A DNA stretch of 64,000 bases. Source: Anaerolineae bacterium (GTDB lineage Bacteria > Chloroflexota > Anaerolineae > Aggregatilineales > Phototrophicaceae). Within the stretch, counting starts at the first letter, position 1; each line of letters starts with the position of its first letter. Position numbers and translations under genes: made by a program. The stretch lies in contig JAJEBE010000057.1 of the NCBI GenBank assembly GCA_022822545.1, positions 124,001 through 188,000 on the forward strand, written 5' to 3'. Below the pieces are notes generated by a model that ran no database searches, was not told the DNA's origin, and saw only the letters and a program-made list of their open reading frames with translations. Positions 1-7,516 of this stretch are shown here, in pieces.

Positions 1-1266
1 GATGGCACGCTCCTGCCGCTTATTGAGCCAATCGCGGCGCAGTTGCAAACCGTCGAACATTTCGTGCTCTTCAACGCGGACAAGAGTCAAGAAGTCAACC
101 TGCCCAACGCGCTTCACTACGAAGATCTGATGGCGGCGGCCAGCGATGACTTCGAGTGGCGCTGCGCCGACGAAAACATGGCGATGGGCTTGTGTTACAC
201 CAGCGGCACCACCGGCATGCCCAAGGGCGTCCTCTATAGCCACCGCTCTATGATGCTGCACACGCTCGGCGTCTTGCAGGCGGCGGCGCTGGGACCCACC
301 GAAGCCGATGTCGTCCTGGCCGTCGTGCCGCAATTCCACGCCATGTGCTGGGGCTTGCCCTATGCCTGCGCCTGGGTCGGCTCGACCATCATCATGCCCG
401 GTCCACACCTGAAACCGGCGCCCCTCGCCGAGATGATCGAGAGCGAGCGCGTCAGCATCGCGGCCGGCGTGCCCACTATATGGAATGGCTTGTACCACGA
501 ACTGCGGCAGAACCCGCGCGATATCTCCTCCATCACCGAGCTTGTCGTCGGCGGCTCCGCCATGCCCCGCGGCTTGATCGAAGCTTATGAGCGCGACTTC
601 CATGTCAATGTCGTGCATGCCTGGGGCATGACCGAGATGTCGCCTATCGGCAGCGTTTCCAAGCTGCAGACGCGGCATCATGACCTCGACCAAGAAGGGC
701 GTTGGGATATCAAGGCGAAGCAGGGTTACTTCGTGCCCGGCGTCGATGCGCGCATCGTCGGCGACGACGGGGCTGAACTGCCCTGGGACGGCGAGACCAT
801 GGGCGAGCTGCAAGTTCGCGGTCCCTGGGTCGCGGCTCAATACTACAAGATCGAGCGCGACCGGGAGCATTTCACCGCCGATGGCTGGTTCCGCACCGGC
901 GATGTCGTCACCATCGACGGGGACGGCTTCATGACCATCACCGACCGCAGCAAAGACCTGGTCAAAAGCGGCGGCGAATGGATCTCATCGGTCGATATGG
1001 AAAATATGCTGATCTCGCATCCCGATGTGCTGGAAGCGGCCGTCATCGCCATACCGGATGAAACCTGGGGCGAGCGCCCGCTGGCGGTCCTGGTGCCGCT
1101 GGAAGGCGCTTATGACCCGGGGGCGCTGAATGCCTGGCTGCTGGAGCATTTCCCCAAGTTCTGGCTGCCCGATCGTTATGTCGTCGTCGATGAAATCCCC
1201 AAGACGGGCGTCGGCAAAATGGATAAAAAAGTGCTGCGGCAATGGTACGCGCATGGGAAGTTGTAG
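1..1266 (+). CDS. Fatty-acid/acyl-CoA ligase (AMP-dependent synthetase), 5' truncated by window
   Basis: This enzyme activates a carboxylic acid as acyl-AMP and then transfers it to CoA in the cytoplasm. The reading frame is open from base 1, so the N-terminus lies outside the window. The AMP-binding P-loop ([12 protein letters not shown]), the adenylate-binding WGMTEMSP region, the hinge segment GWFRTGDVV and the C-terminal lysine motif [11 protein letters not shown] are all present and in order. About 420 of the usual 530-550 residues are visible. The [15 protein letters not shown] stretch resembles medium/long-chain ligases of the AlkK/FadD type, but chain length cannot be read from sequence. 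It is followed by a palindromic repeat and an enolase-superfamily gene; no clear pathway link is seen. Confidence 0.88.
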   Translation, partial: DGTLLPLIEPIAAQLQTVEHFVLFNADKSQEVNLPNALHYEDLMAAASDDFEWRCADENMAMGLCYTSGTTGMPKGVLYSHRSMMLHTLGVLQAAALGPTEADVVLAVVPQFHAMCWGLPYACAWVGSTIIMPGPHLKPAPLAEMIESERVSIAAGVPTIWNGLYHELRQNPRDISSITELVVGGSAMPRGLIEAYERDFHVNVVHAWGMTEMSPIGSVSKLQTRHHDLDQEGRWDIKAKQGYFVPGVDARIVGDDGAELPWDGETMGELQVRGPWVAAQYYKIERDREHFTADGWFRTGDVVTIDGDGFMTITDRSKDLVKSGGEWISSVDMENMLISHPDVLEAAVIAIPDETWGERPLAVLVPLEGAYDPGALNAWLLEHFPKFWLPDRYVVVDEIPKTGVGKMDKKVLRQWYAHGKL

Positions 1267-1275
1267 AGACGCACC

Positions 1276-1341
1276 GTAGGGGCGACTTACCAAGTCGCCC
1301 ATGCCCGTCAAATGGCGGGCGACCAGATTGGTTGCCCCTAC
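1276..1341. repeat. Dispersed palindromic repeat, family 1, long copy
   Basis: This starts 10 bases after the ligase stop codon. It has GTAGGGGCGA at the left end and TTGCCCCTAC at the right end, with two internal GTCGCCC/GGGCGAC arms, so it folds as nested hairpins. Seven further copies lie in this window. Confidence 0.8.
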
Positions 1342-1372
1342 ACACATTGGTCTTTGAAAATATGAGGGCATT

Positions 1373-2554
1373 ATGAAAATCACAGGCATCCGCTCGATTC
1401 TCTTCGAACATAAGATGGCGCGCCCGATCGGCGATGCCAACAACCCGCGCGGCCGCGACCTCAATGCCGGGCTGGCAATCTTCCTCGACGCTGACAACGG
1501 TCTCACCGGCGTGGGGCTTGGCAACCCATCGCTGCAAGCCGATATTCACGCCATGGCGCAGAATCTGCTTGTCGGGCGGGACCCGCGCGGCGTCGTCGGT
1601 TTGTGGGGGCGCATGGCCGCTTTCGCCTTCAAAGGCGGCAACCGCGGCGCCATCACCGATGTCATCGGCGCCCTCGATGTCGCCCTCTGGGACCTCAAAG
1701 CCAAAGCCAACGACGAACCGCTCTGGAAGACGCTGGGCGCTTCCAGCCGGGCCGTCAAAGCTTACGCCAGCGGCATCGACCTGTGTCTCGATGACGAGGG
1801 AATCCGCGCCTTCTATGAGCGCCAGGCGGCCCGCGGAATCTGCATCGGCAAGCTCAAAGTCGGCTTGGATCGCGAAGGCGACTTGCGGCGCATCGGCATC
1901 ATGAAGGAGGCGCTGGCGACTTCCGGACGCGAACCCATCCTGCTCATCGACTCCAACGAATACTGGTCGCCCAAGCAAGCGATTCAGCACATCCGTTATT
2001 TCGAGCGTCACCACGAGATCTTCTGGGCCGAGGAGCCGGCGCGGCGCTGGGACACCACTGGCCTGCGCCAGGTCTCGCAATCGGTGAACGCGGCCGTCGC
2101 CACCGGCGAGAACCTCGATGACGCGGCCGACTTCCGCGCCCTCATCGCGCAGCAAGCGGCTGACGTTCTGCAAATCGGCGTCGGCACGGGCGGCATCACC
2201 GGCGCCATGCGCGTGGCGCAGATGGCCGACGGCTTCGACTTGCCCGTCTCGGTGATGAACTGCCCGGGCAACTACATGGCGCAATTCGCTGCCGTAATCC
2301 CCAATCACATCTGGATGGAGGTGGTGGATGCCGGCCGCGATGTCGTCTTCGATCACGACAGCCGGGTCGAAGACGGTTATATCATCCTGGGCGACCGGCC
2401 GGGCAATGGCATTCAGTTTGATATGGAGAAGCTGGAGCAGCACCGCGTGACGCAGCGCTCGGCCAGCGCAGCGCCCAGTCCTTGGGGCAGACGGCGGGGC
2501 GGGGGCTTGTTTGTGGTGGGCGAGGGCGAGCCGCTGGAGGTGGGGGAGGAGTAG
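1373..2554 (+). CDS. Mandelate racemase/muconate lactonizing enzyme family protein (enolase superfamily)
   Basis: This is a (beta/alpha)7-beta barrel enzyme that abstracts the proton alpha to a carboxylate, typically a sugar-acid dehydratase, racemase or cycloisomerase. The family features are visible: a KLKVG segment (K-x-K type general base) and three carboxylate metal ligands in LLIDSNEYW, WAEEP and ATGENL. The substrate cannot be told from these alone; the nearby sugar-acid genes make an acid-sugar dehydratase plausible, but they lie 25 kb away. The start is the ATG at 1373, 107 bases after the ligase. The conserved domain ends near residue 360, and an unusual Gly/Arg-rich tail of about 30 residues follows, which looks like read-through into repeat-like DNA. 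Confidence 0.85.
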   Translation: MKITGIRSILFEHKMARPIGDANNPRGRDLNAGLAIFLDADNGLTGVGLGNPSLQADIHAMAQNLLVGRDPRGVVGLWGRMAAFAFKGGNRGAITDVIGALDVALWDLKAKANDEPLWKTLGASSRAVKAYASGIDLCLDDEGIRAFYERQAARGICIGKLKVGLDREGDLRRIGIMKEALATSGREPILLIDSNEYWSPKQAIQHIRYFERHHEIFWAEEPARRWDTTGLRQVSQSVNAAVATGENLDDAADFRALIAQQAADVLQIGVGTGGITGAMRVAQMADGFDLPVSVMNCPGNYMAQFAAVIPNHIWMEVVDAGRDVVFDHDSRVEDGYIILGDRPGNGIQFDMEKLEQHRVTQRSASAAPSPWGRRRGGGLFVVGEGEPLEVGEE

Positions 2555-2607
2555 AGGGTCAAATCAAGTTTCGCTGCAACTTGCCGTCGGTAGCTTGCCG
2601 CCAAGGA

Positions 2608-3315
2608 CTAAAGATGATTGGCAAGAAATCCATTTATGCCTAGTAGCATCAACTCTACTTGTTCTCTCGTAAAATCATCGCCTCTGCCATGAGCTGCCGC
2701 ATTACGAATGTCCGCCCAAGCTCTCAACATTTTCCGCGTCTGCTTGTCAAATGCTTTAATTCGATCTAGTTCGCTAATCAAAGCCCCAAGAGTTTTCGAT
2801 TCACCGTTGGGTTTAACCGTTTCTGTAGGCGGGTCAAGGTTTTCACAATAACTGCGAAGCCTGTTCTCCAATACCGCCCCGCACAATACGGCGGCAGGTA
2901 CAAAATAGCCTGCATCCAAGAGTGCCTCAGCTTGTTCCATATAATCTGCCGATACATTCGCGATGATTTGGTTATCTAAACTGATATAAAAGCCATTGAC
3001 ATAGTTGTCTCTTACCCCTTTGAGCGTCGCGAGAGTGCTCTGAACGGATGAACTCAGGATTTCCTCATTTGGACCAACAGGTAAATAAATTCCCGGACCG
3101 TGATGACGTTCCACAATGCTTATGTATTTCTCCCCATCTTTTGAATCGCCGAATATCATCATCAAAAGGCCACTGGTCTTGACAGCCCACTCTCTAAATC
3201 GCAAATAATGTTCCCGGTTATATTCGTCCAATTCCGCGAGCAACTCTTCCACTTCGTTGATGAGCTCATCAAAGCGCAGCCGGATTTTGCGATCCAATTC
3301 ACTTGGCAATGGCAA
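2608..3315 (-). CDS. HEPN-motif protein of unknown function, paired with a DNA methyltransferase
   Basis: I do not recognise a named family for the N-terminal half. The C-terminal 100 residues look like a HEPN helical domain: an AAAVL-type helix (PAAVLCGAVLEN) and the motif RNAAAH (R204 to H209), which fits the Rx4-6H signature of HEPN RNases and related toxins. The N-terminal half has acidic, coiled-coil-like helices. I chose the TTG at 3315 because AAAAGGA lies about 8 bases upstream. The frame stays open further upstream, and a start inside the methyltransferase gene (up to 3495) is possible. It lies directly downstream of the methyltransferase on the same strand, so the two are probably co-transcribed. 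Its base composition is clearly more AT-rich than the flanking metabolic genes. A defence or toxin role is inferred, not shown. Confidence 0.7.
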   Translation of the reverse strand: MPLPSELDRKIRLRFDELINEVEELLAELDEYNREHYLRFREWAVKTSGLLMMIFGDSKDGEKYISIVERHHGPGIYLPVGPNEEILSSSVQSTLATLKGVRDNYVNGFYISLDNQIIANVSADYMEQAEALLDAGYFVPAAVLCGAVLENRLRSYCENLDPPTETVKPNGESKTLGALISELDRIKAFDKQTRKMLRAWADIRNAAAHGRGDDFTREQVELMLLGINGFLANHL

Positions 3316-3344
3316 TTCTTTGTTCCTTTTCTCGGTGGTGAATC

Positions 3345-5018
3345 TTACATCAAATCCCGCTGTGCCTTGCCATCGCCGCTCTTCACCCGCGCCGCCTGCT
3401 TGAACGTGCCATGCTGCGGCGGCATATCGACGCCGTCCCCGCCCAGCAAGTCGCGAATAGACAAGATCTGCAGCTTGCGATACTGCCTGTCCCAAAAGTC
3501 CGATTCATACCAGCCAGCCGCCAGCGCCTCTTTTATCATCGGCTGCGTCGGCAATTCCAGCGTGATGAAGACGCCGATAGCCGCTTTCTCCCGCTCGACT
3601 GTCCAGTTCAGATCGCGGATTTCCTTCGCCGAAACTTTGCCCGACTTGACCTGCACGACGACTTTGCGGGCTTTCGGTTTGCTTTTTGTATCTTGCTCGA
3701 AGAAATTGATGATGCCGTCAACGCCCTTGTCCGCGCCCTTTTTGCCTTTGCGACTGCCTGCCTGCCCGCCGACCGGTTTCGCGCCCACCAGCGACAGCGC
3801 CCACCACTCGAATTGATAGCGCCCTTCGTTCGCCGAATCGGTCGCCAGCGCTGCCGCCGCGTCCACTGTCGTTGGCTCGCCGATGACCTCGTAGTCTTGC
3901 CCCGAGACCAATTCGAACATATCGCCCAAGCGGTGCTTTTGCAGGGCGATGCCGAGGTGGGTGATGTCGATGCCGATCCATTTGCGCTCCAGCTTGTGAG
4001 CGGCGGCGCAAGTTGTCCCGCAGCCGCGGAAGGGATCAAATACGATATCGCCTTCGTTGCTGCTGGCGCGGATGATTCGCTCCATCAACGCTAGAGGTTT
4101 CTGTGTGGGATAGTCCATGTACTCGGCAGAGCTCCCTTGTAATGGCGGGATATCCGTCCATATATCACTAAGGGGGCGTCCTTTTTGTTCATCCAAATAT
4201 CTTTTTTGGCGAGGCACGGCTCCCGGCTTAGTTTGAACGACAATGCCATCTTCATATGCCTGTTGCATTCTTTCTTTCGTCCAGCGCCAAACTCGATTTA
4301 TCCCCAAGAATTCATATGTCAAATTTGGTCTATTTTTGTTTGGATTTGTAACACTTGTTAATTGGTATCGTCTACCATCTTCATCAATGTTGGAGTATTG
4401 CTCAAGAACTTTCTCGTCCAAGTTGTCCATATCATAGGGAATGAACATATTGTCAGCATTCCAATACGCCATTTGTGATTTCTGGTATGCCAAGATTACA
4501 TCATGATTGGTTGGGAGACGGCGGCTTGCCAGTCCCTTGGAAGGCGCTCGCTGCCAAATAATCTCATTCCGAAAATTCTCGGGTCCCAAAATCGCATCAA
4601 GCACAATCTTGAGATAATGGCTGGCGGTCGGGTCGCAGTGCAGATACAAACTGCCGGTCGGCTTCAAGACCCGCCGCAGCTCCACCAAACGCGCGGTCAT
4701 CATGACCAGATAAGCCATCATCTGATTGCGGTCGATCAGATTCAGCAACGCTTCGATTGCCGTGCTGACCTTCTCCGGCGCATTGACAATCAAGTCGCGG
4801 TAGGTCTCCTCGGCGGTTTCGCCCCAATGCCAGGTGTCCTCAAAGGCGGTAATCTGCGCCTGGCTGTCCGCACCGCTCTCGGCTTTGAAAAGCACGTTGT
4901 GGTCACGGTTGCTGTTGAAGGGCGGGTCGAGGTAAATGAGGTCGACGCACTCATCGGGAAAGTATTCCCGGTTGCGCAGGATCTCGAGGTTGTCTCCGTA
5001 GTAGAGCCGGTTTTTCAT
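3345..5018 (-). CDS. DNA methyltransferase fused to a PD-(D/Q)xK nuclease-like domain
   Basis: The N-terminal part is a beta-class-like N6-adenine/N4-cytosine methyltransferase. The catalytic DPPF sits at residues 31-34 and the SAM-binding DPFRGCGTT at 328-336, so motif IV precedes motif I. The intervening segment (roughly bases 4130-4560) is AT-rich and probably holds target recognition. Residues about 430-510 form a second domain with GVDGI followed by VVVQVKSGK, the D...QxK pattern of Mrr/restriction-endonuclease-like folds. A methyltransferase with a fused nuclease-like domain suggests a type IIG-like or modification-dependent restriction enzyme. The ATG at 5018 gives the usual MKNRLYYGDN start; an in-frame GTG at 5030 is an alternative. 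The HEPN-motif gene follows and an HExxH gene is divergent. Confidence 0.85.
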   Translation of the reverse strand: MKNRLYYGDNLEILRNREYFPDECVDLIYLDPPFNSNRDHNVLFKAESGADSQAQITAFEDTWHWGETAEETYRDLIVNAPEKVSTAIEALLNLIDRNQMMAYLVMMTARLVELRRVLKPTGSLYLHCDPTASHYLKIVLDAILGPENFRNEIIWQRAPSKGLASRRLPTNHDVILAYQKSQMAYWNADNMFIPYDMDNLDEKVLEQYSNIDEDGRRYQLTSVTNPNKNRPNLTYEFLGINRVWRWTKERMQQAYEDGIVVQTKPGAVPRQKRYLDEQKGRPLSDIWTDIPPLQGSSAEYMDYPTQKPLALMERIIRASSNEGDIVFDPFRGCGTTCAAAHKLERKWIGIDITHLGIALQKHRLGDMFELVSGQDYEVIGEPTTVDAAAALATDSANEGRYQFEWWALSLVGAKPVGGQAGSRKGKKGADKGVDGIINFFEQDTKSKPKARKVVVQVKSGKVSAKEIRDLNWTVEREKAAIGVFITLELPTQPMIKEALAAGWYESDFWDRQYRKLQILSIRDLLGGDGVDMPPQHGTFKQAARVKSGDGKAQRDLM

Positions 5019-5030
5019 GGGCGGTCTCAC

Positions 5031-5141
5031 AGTTAAATTGGAACGTCTATTATATTATAATGGCTTAGTTCAAATGTCTTCATAGTTAGTATGTAGCGGA
5101 ATCGTAGGATGTAGACCCGATAGCGCAAAGGAAGAAATGGC
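5031..5141. promoter_or_regulatory. Divergent intergenic region between methyltransferase and HExxH gene
   Basis: This AT-rich spacer separates divergent starts. It contains TATAAT at 5056-5061 on the plus strand inside a run of alternating A/T, but no well-spaced -35 was found. It probably carries promoters for both directions. Confidence 0.4.
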
Positions 5142-5771
5142 GTGAATCTGCCGACCACCGTTCCAATTGACGACTGCGAAGGGTTGTGTGAACTGCAAAA
5201 GCAGCTTTTGCACATAGCCGAAGAAACATTTGGTCAGCGGGACTCCTCGCTCAAAAAATACGAACCGAAACTCGCCAAAGGAAAGTCTGTAACTATTCTT
5301 ACTGGGCTAGAAATATCCCGACCGAGGTTCACCGACGAGGGCCCTCAGGTCAACTTTGACTTAGAAAGGCGAGAAGTGTTCGCAGAATTGAGCACGAACG
5401 GTGAACGCTATTGGCCTACTGTTTTGTATGAACTAGCGCATGAAACAATTCACTTGCTCAATCCTGCGATAAAGGGCGCAGCCAATTATTTGGAGGAGGG
5501 AGTGTGTGTTGCATTTTCGATATATGCGCAACGATTATATGATCATGGTGCTGCAATCCAGAGGCCGAAGAACAACAGCAAATATGCGATTGCTTTGGCG
5601 CTGGTAAATCAATTGCCAGAACCATTACTTGTACAAGCAAGTCGCCTTCGCCAGATGGCAGGCTCCCTCAGCGATGTTTCATCGAACGACTTGATTTGCC
5701 TCTTTCCAGAGATAGATACTGGGTTGGCAGTTGCTCTAACATGCAAGTTTCACCAGCCTACAGATGTGTAA
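5142..5771 (+). CDS. Putative HExxH metallopeptidase-like protein
   Basis: This 209-residue protein has no named family that I recognise. Residues 97-104 read ELAHETIH, giving the zinc-binding HExxH motif (H100, E101, H104). A further acidic pair, E118-E119, follows in NYLEEG, at the spacing expected for the third ligand of a gluzincin-type fold. There is no signal peptide, so it should act in the cytoplasm. The GTG at 5142 is chosen because AAAGGAAG lies 7 bases upstream; the nearby ATG at 5137 is out of frame and stops at once. It is divergent from the methyltransferase/nuclease gene and shares its AT-rich character, which suggests one acquired cassette. Metal binding and proteolysis are inferred from the motif only. 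Confidence 0.65.
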   Translation: MNLPTTVPIDDCEGLCELQKQLLHIAEETFGQRDSSLKKYEPKLAKGKSVTILTGLEISRPRFTDEGPQVNFDLERREVFAELSTNGERYWPTVLYELAHETIHLLNPAIKGAANYLEEGVCVAFSIYAQRLYDHGAAIQRPKNNSKYAIALALVNQLPEPLLVQASRLRQMAGSLSDVSSNDLICLFPEIDTGLAVALTCKFHQPTDV

Positions 5772-5793
5772 GCTTGACAAGTTTTCCAAATAA

Positions 5794-5820
5794 TAACTCT
5801 GTGTCCTCTGTGGTTAAATC
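5794..5820. repeat. Dispersed repeat family 2 (CTCTGTG...CTCTGTGGTTAAAT)
   Basis: A short intergenic element reading CTCTGTGTCCTCTGTGGTTAAAT, between the convergent ends of the HExxH gene and the amidase. Related fragments occur near 14861, 17918, 37532 and 46898. Confidence 0.6.
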
Positions 5821-5826
5821 GTCGAA

Positions 5827-7242
5827 CTACATCCCCTCAATCACAGCCGCCTTCCGGGTATGCCAGTCGTGCTCCCGCTCGTAGGCCTGCGCGATCCGAT
5901 ACAGCATCGCCTCGTCAAAGGCGCGTCCGGTCAACTGAAAGCCGAAGGGCAAACCCGCGCCCGTAATCCCGCAGGGCACGCTCAGCGCCGGCAGACCGGC
6001 CAGATTGGCGTTGAAGGTGTGATGACACATCGAGCCCACCGGCGTATCGGGATAGCCATCGGCTCGCGGCGCATTCAGCCTATCCAGGGGCGCCGTCGGG
6101 ATTGGCATCGTCGGCCAAAGCAGGGCGTCCAGCTCCTGCTCGCGGAAGGCGCGGTTGATCGCAGTTTGATAGAGCGAACGCGCCTGCTGGGCTGCCAGGT
6201 AATGCGTCGCTGGCACGAGCTCGCCCAGCTGAACGATGGCGCGCGTGGCCGGGTCGTACTTGTCTCCTTGCTCGCGGATCAACTTGCGGTGCCAGGCGCT
6301 GCCTTCGCAGAGCACAATGGTGAAGAGCGCGTCCTGCGTGATCTCCAGCTCGGGCAGGCTGATCTCGACGATCTCGGCGCCAAGCTGTTCATACTCGTCG
6401 ATGACGCTCTCGACCGACTGGCGAATCTCGTCCATGACGCCATCGTAGAAGAAATAATCCCGCTCCACGCCGATGCGCAACCCGGCGACGCCCACCTCCA
6501 AATCGGTGCAGAAGTCGGGCACGGGCTGATTCGCACTGGTCGGATCTTTGGGGTCATAACCGGCCATGCCCGCCAGCAGCAGGGCGTTGTCCTTGACCCG
6601 GCGCGTCATCGGTCCCACATGATCCAGGGACCAGGCCACCGGCACGACGCCGTAAATGCTGACGCGGCCGAAGCTGGCTTTCATGCCCACCAGATTGTTG
6701 ATGGAGGCCGGCACGCGAATGGAGCCGCCGGTATCCGTGCCCAAAGCGCCGAAAGACGAGCGACTCGTCACCGCCACGCCCGAGCCGATGCTGGAGCCGC
6801 CCGGATAGCAATCCATATTCCAGGGGCTGCGGCTGGGCGGGGTATTCACGCCATAAGCGAATTCGTGGCAATGCGTCTTGCCGATGATGATCGCGCCCGC
6901 CCGCTCCAGGTTGACCACGCAAGTCGCGCTGTGGTCGGGCCGGAAACCGGCCATCACCCGCGAACCGCATTCTGTCAGGCGACCTTCGGTGTAGATATTG
7001 TCTTTGACGCCGATGGGCAGGCCGTGCAAGGGACCGCGCCGTCCATTCGCCGCGATTTCGGCATCGGCCGCCCGCGCCGCCGCCAGGGCTTCTTCGGCCA
7101 GCACGCTGGCGTAGGCATGCACGACCGGTTCGGTCTTTTCGATGGCGCGCAGGTTCGCCTGCACCAACTCGATTGATGAGATCTCGCCCGCCTCAAGCAG
7201 GTCGCTTACCTCGCTCAGGGACAGTTCGTTCAAGTCAGTCAT
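5827..7242 (-). CDS. Amidase (amidase-signature family, AtzE/GatA-like)
   Basis: This enzyme hydrolyses a C-N amide bond through the Ser-cisSer-Lys triad. The signature elements are visible: GVKDN with the catalytic lysine, GGSSIGSG with the cis-serine, and GTDTGGSIRVPA with the nucleophile. At 471 residues it has the normal family length. It is the last gene of a long minus-strand operon that encodes a dipeptide-type ABC importer, so the imported compound is probably an amide that this enzyme cleaves in the cytoplasm. Its ATG overlaps the stop of the preceding small gene by 8 bases, indicating translational coupling. With a GatC-like partner, an AtzE/AtzG-type complex is more likely than a true GatA, since no gatB is present. 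Confidence 0.9.
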   Translation of the reverse strand: MTDLNELSLSEVSDLLEAGEISSIELVQANLRAIEKTEPVVHAYASVLAEEALAAARAADAEIAANGRRGPLHGLPIGVKDNIYTEGRLTECGSRVMAGFRPDHSATCVVNLERAGAIIIGKTHCHEFAYGVNTPPSRSPWNMDCYPGGSSIGSGVAVTSRSSFGALGTDTGGSIRVPASINNLVGMKASFGRVSIYGVVPVAWSLDHVGPMTRRVKDNALLLAGMAGYDPKDPTSANQPVPDFCTDLEVGVAGLRIGVERDYFFYDGVMDEIRQSVESVIDEYEQLGAEIVEISLPELEITQDALFTIVLCEGSAWHRKLIREQGDKYDPATRAIVQLGELVPATHYLAAQQARSLYQTAINRAFREQELDALLWPTMPIPTAPLDRLNAPRADGYPDTPVGSMCHHTFNANLAGLPALSVPCGITGAGLPFGFQLTGRAFDEAMLYRIAQAYEREHDWHTRKAAVIEGM

Positions 7243-7474
7243 CGCTCGCTCCTCGAAGGTCAGTGTCTACGCGACCCAGCCGGAAGATCGGCGCCGGCAC
7301 GATGTCCTGCAAGTCAAAAGCGTTGAAGGACTCGACCGCCGCCAGTTGATTCATCAGCAAGGCCGTTAGCACTTCGGCTTCTTCCGCCGAGACGTCCAAG
7401 CCCATCTTCTTCGTCAAAGCCCGGACGACCGCCGCGTCAAGCGTTTCGTCCGAGCTTGCTCTGCCGTAGCTCAT
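7235..7474 (-). CDS. Small GatC/AtzG-like partner of the amidase
   Basis: This is a 79-residue acidic, helical protein. Size, position and layout (an N-terminal helical pair, then an extended DIVPAPIF-type linker) match the small GatC-like subunits that wrap around amidase-signature enzymes, such as AtzG with AtzE. The ATG at 7474 has a strong AAGGAGAAAG ribosome site. Its 3' end overlaps the amidase start by 8 bases. The assignment rests on context and length more than on clear motifs. Confidence 0.6.
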   Translation of the reverse strand: MSYGRASSDETLDAAVVRALTKKMGLDVSAEEAEVLTALLMNQLAAVESFNAFDLQDIVPAPIFRLGRVDTDLRGASDD

Positions 7475-7516
7475 GTCTTTCTCCTTGTCAAACGTATACA
7501 CATGCGGACAAACGAA

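Noticed and set aside
5860-7176. Long plus-strand open frame opposite the amidase
   Set aside because: The amidase signature is on the other strand; the plus frame is low-complexity His/Arg/Ala-rich.
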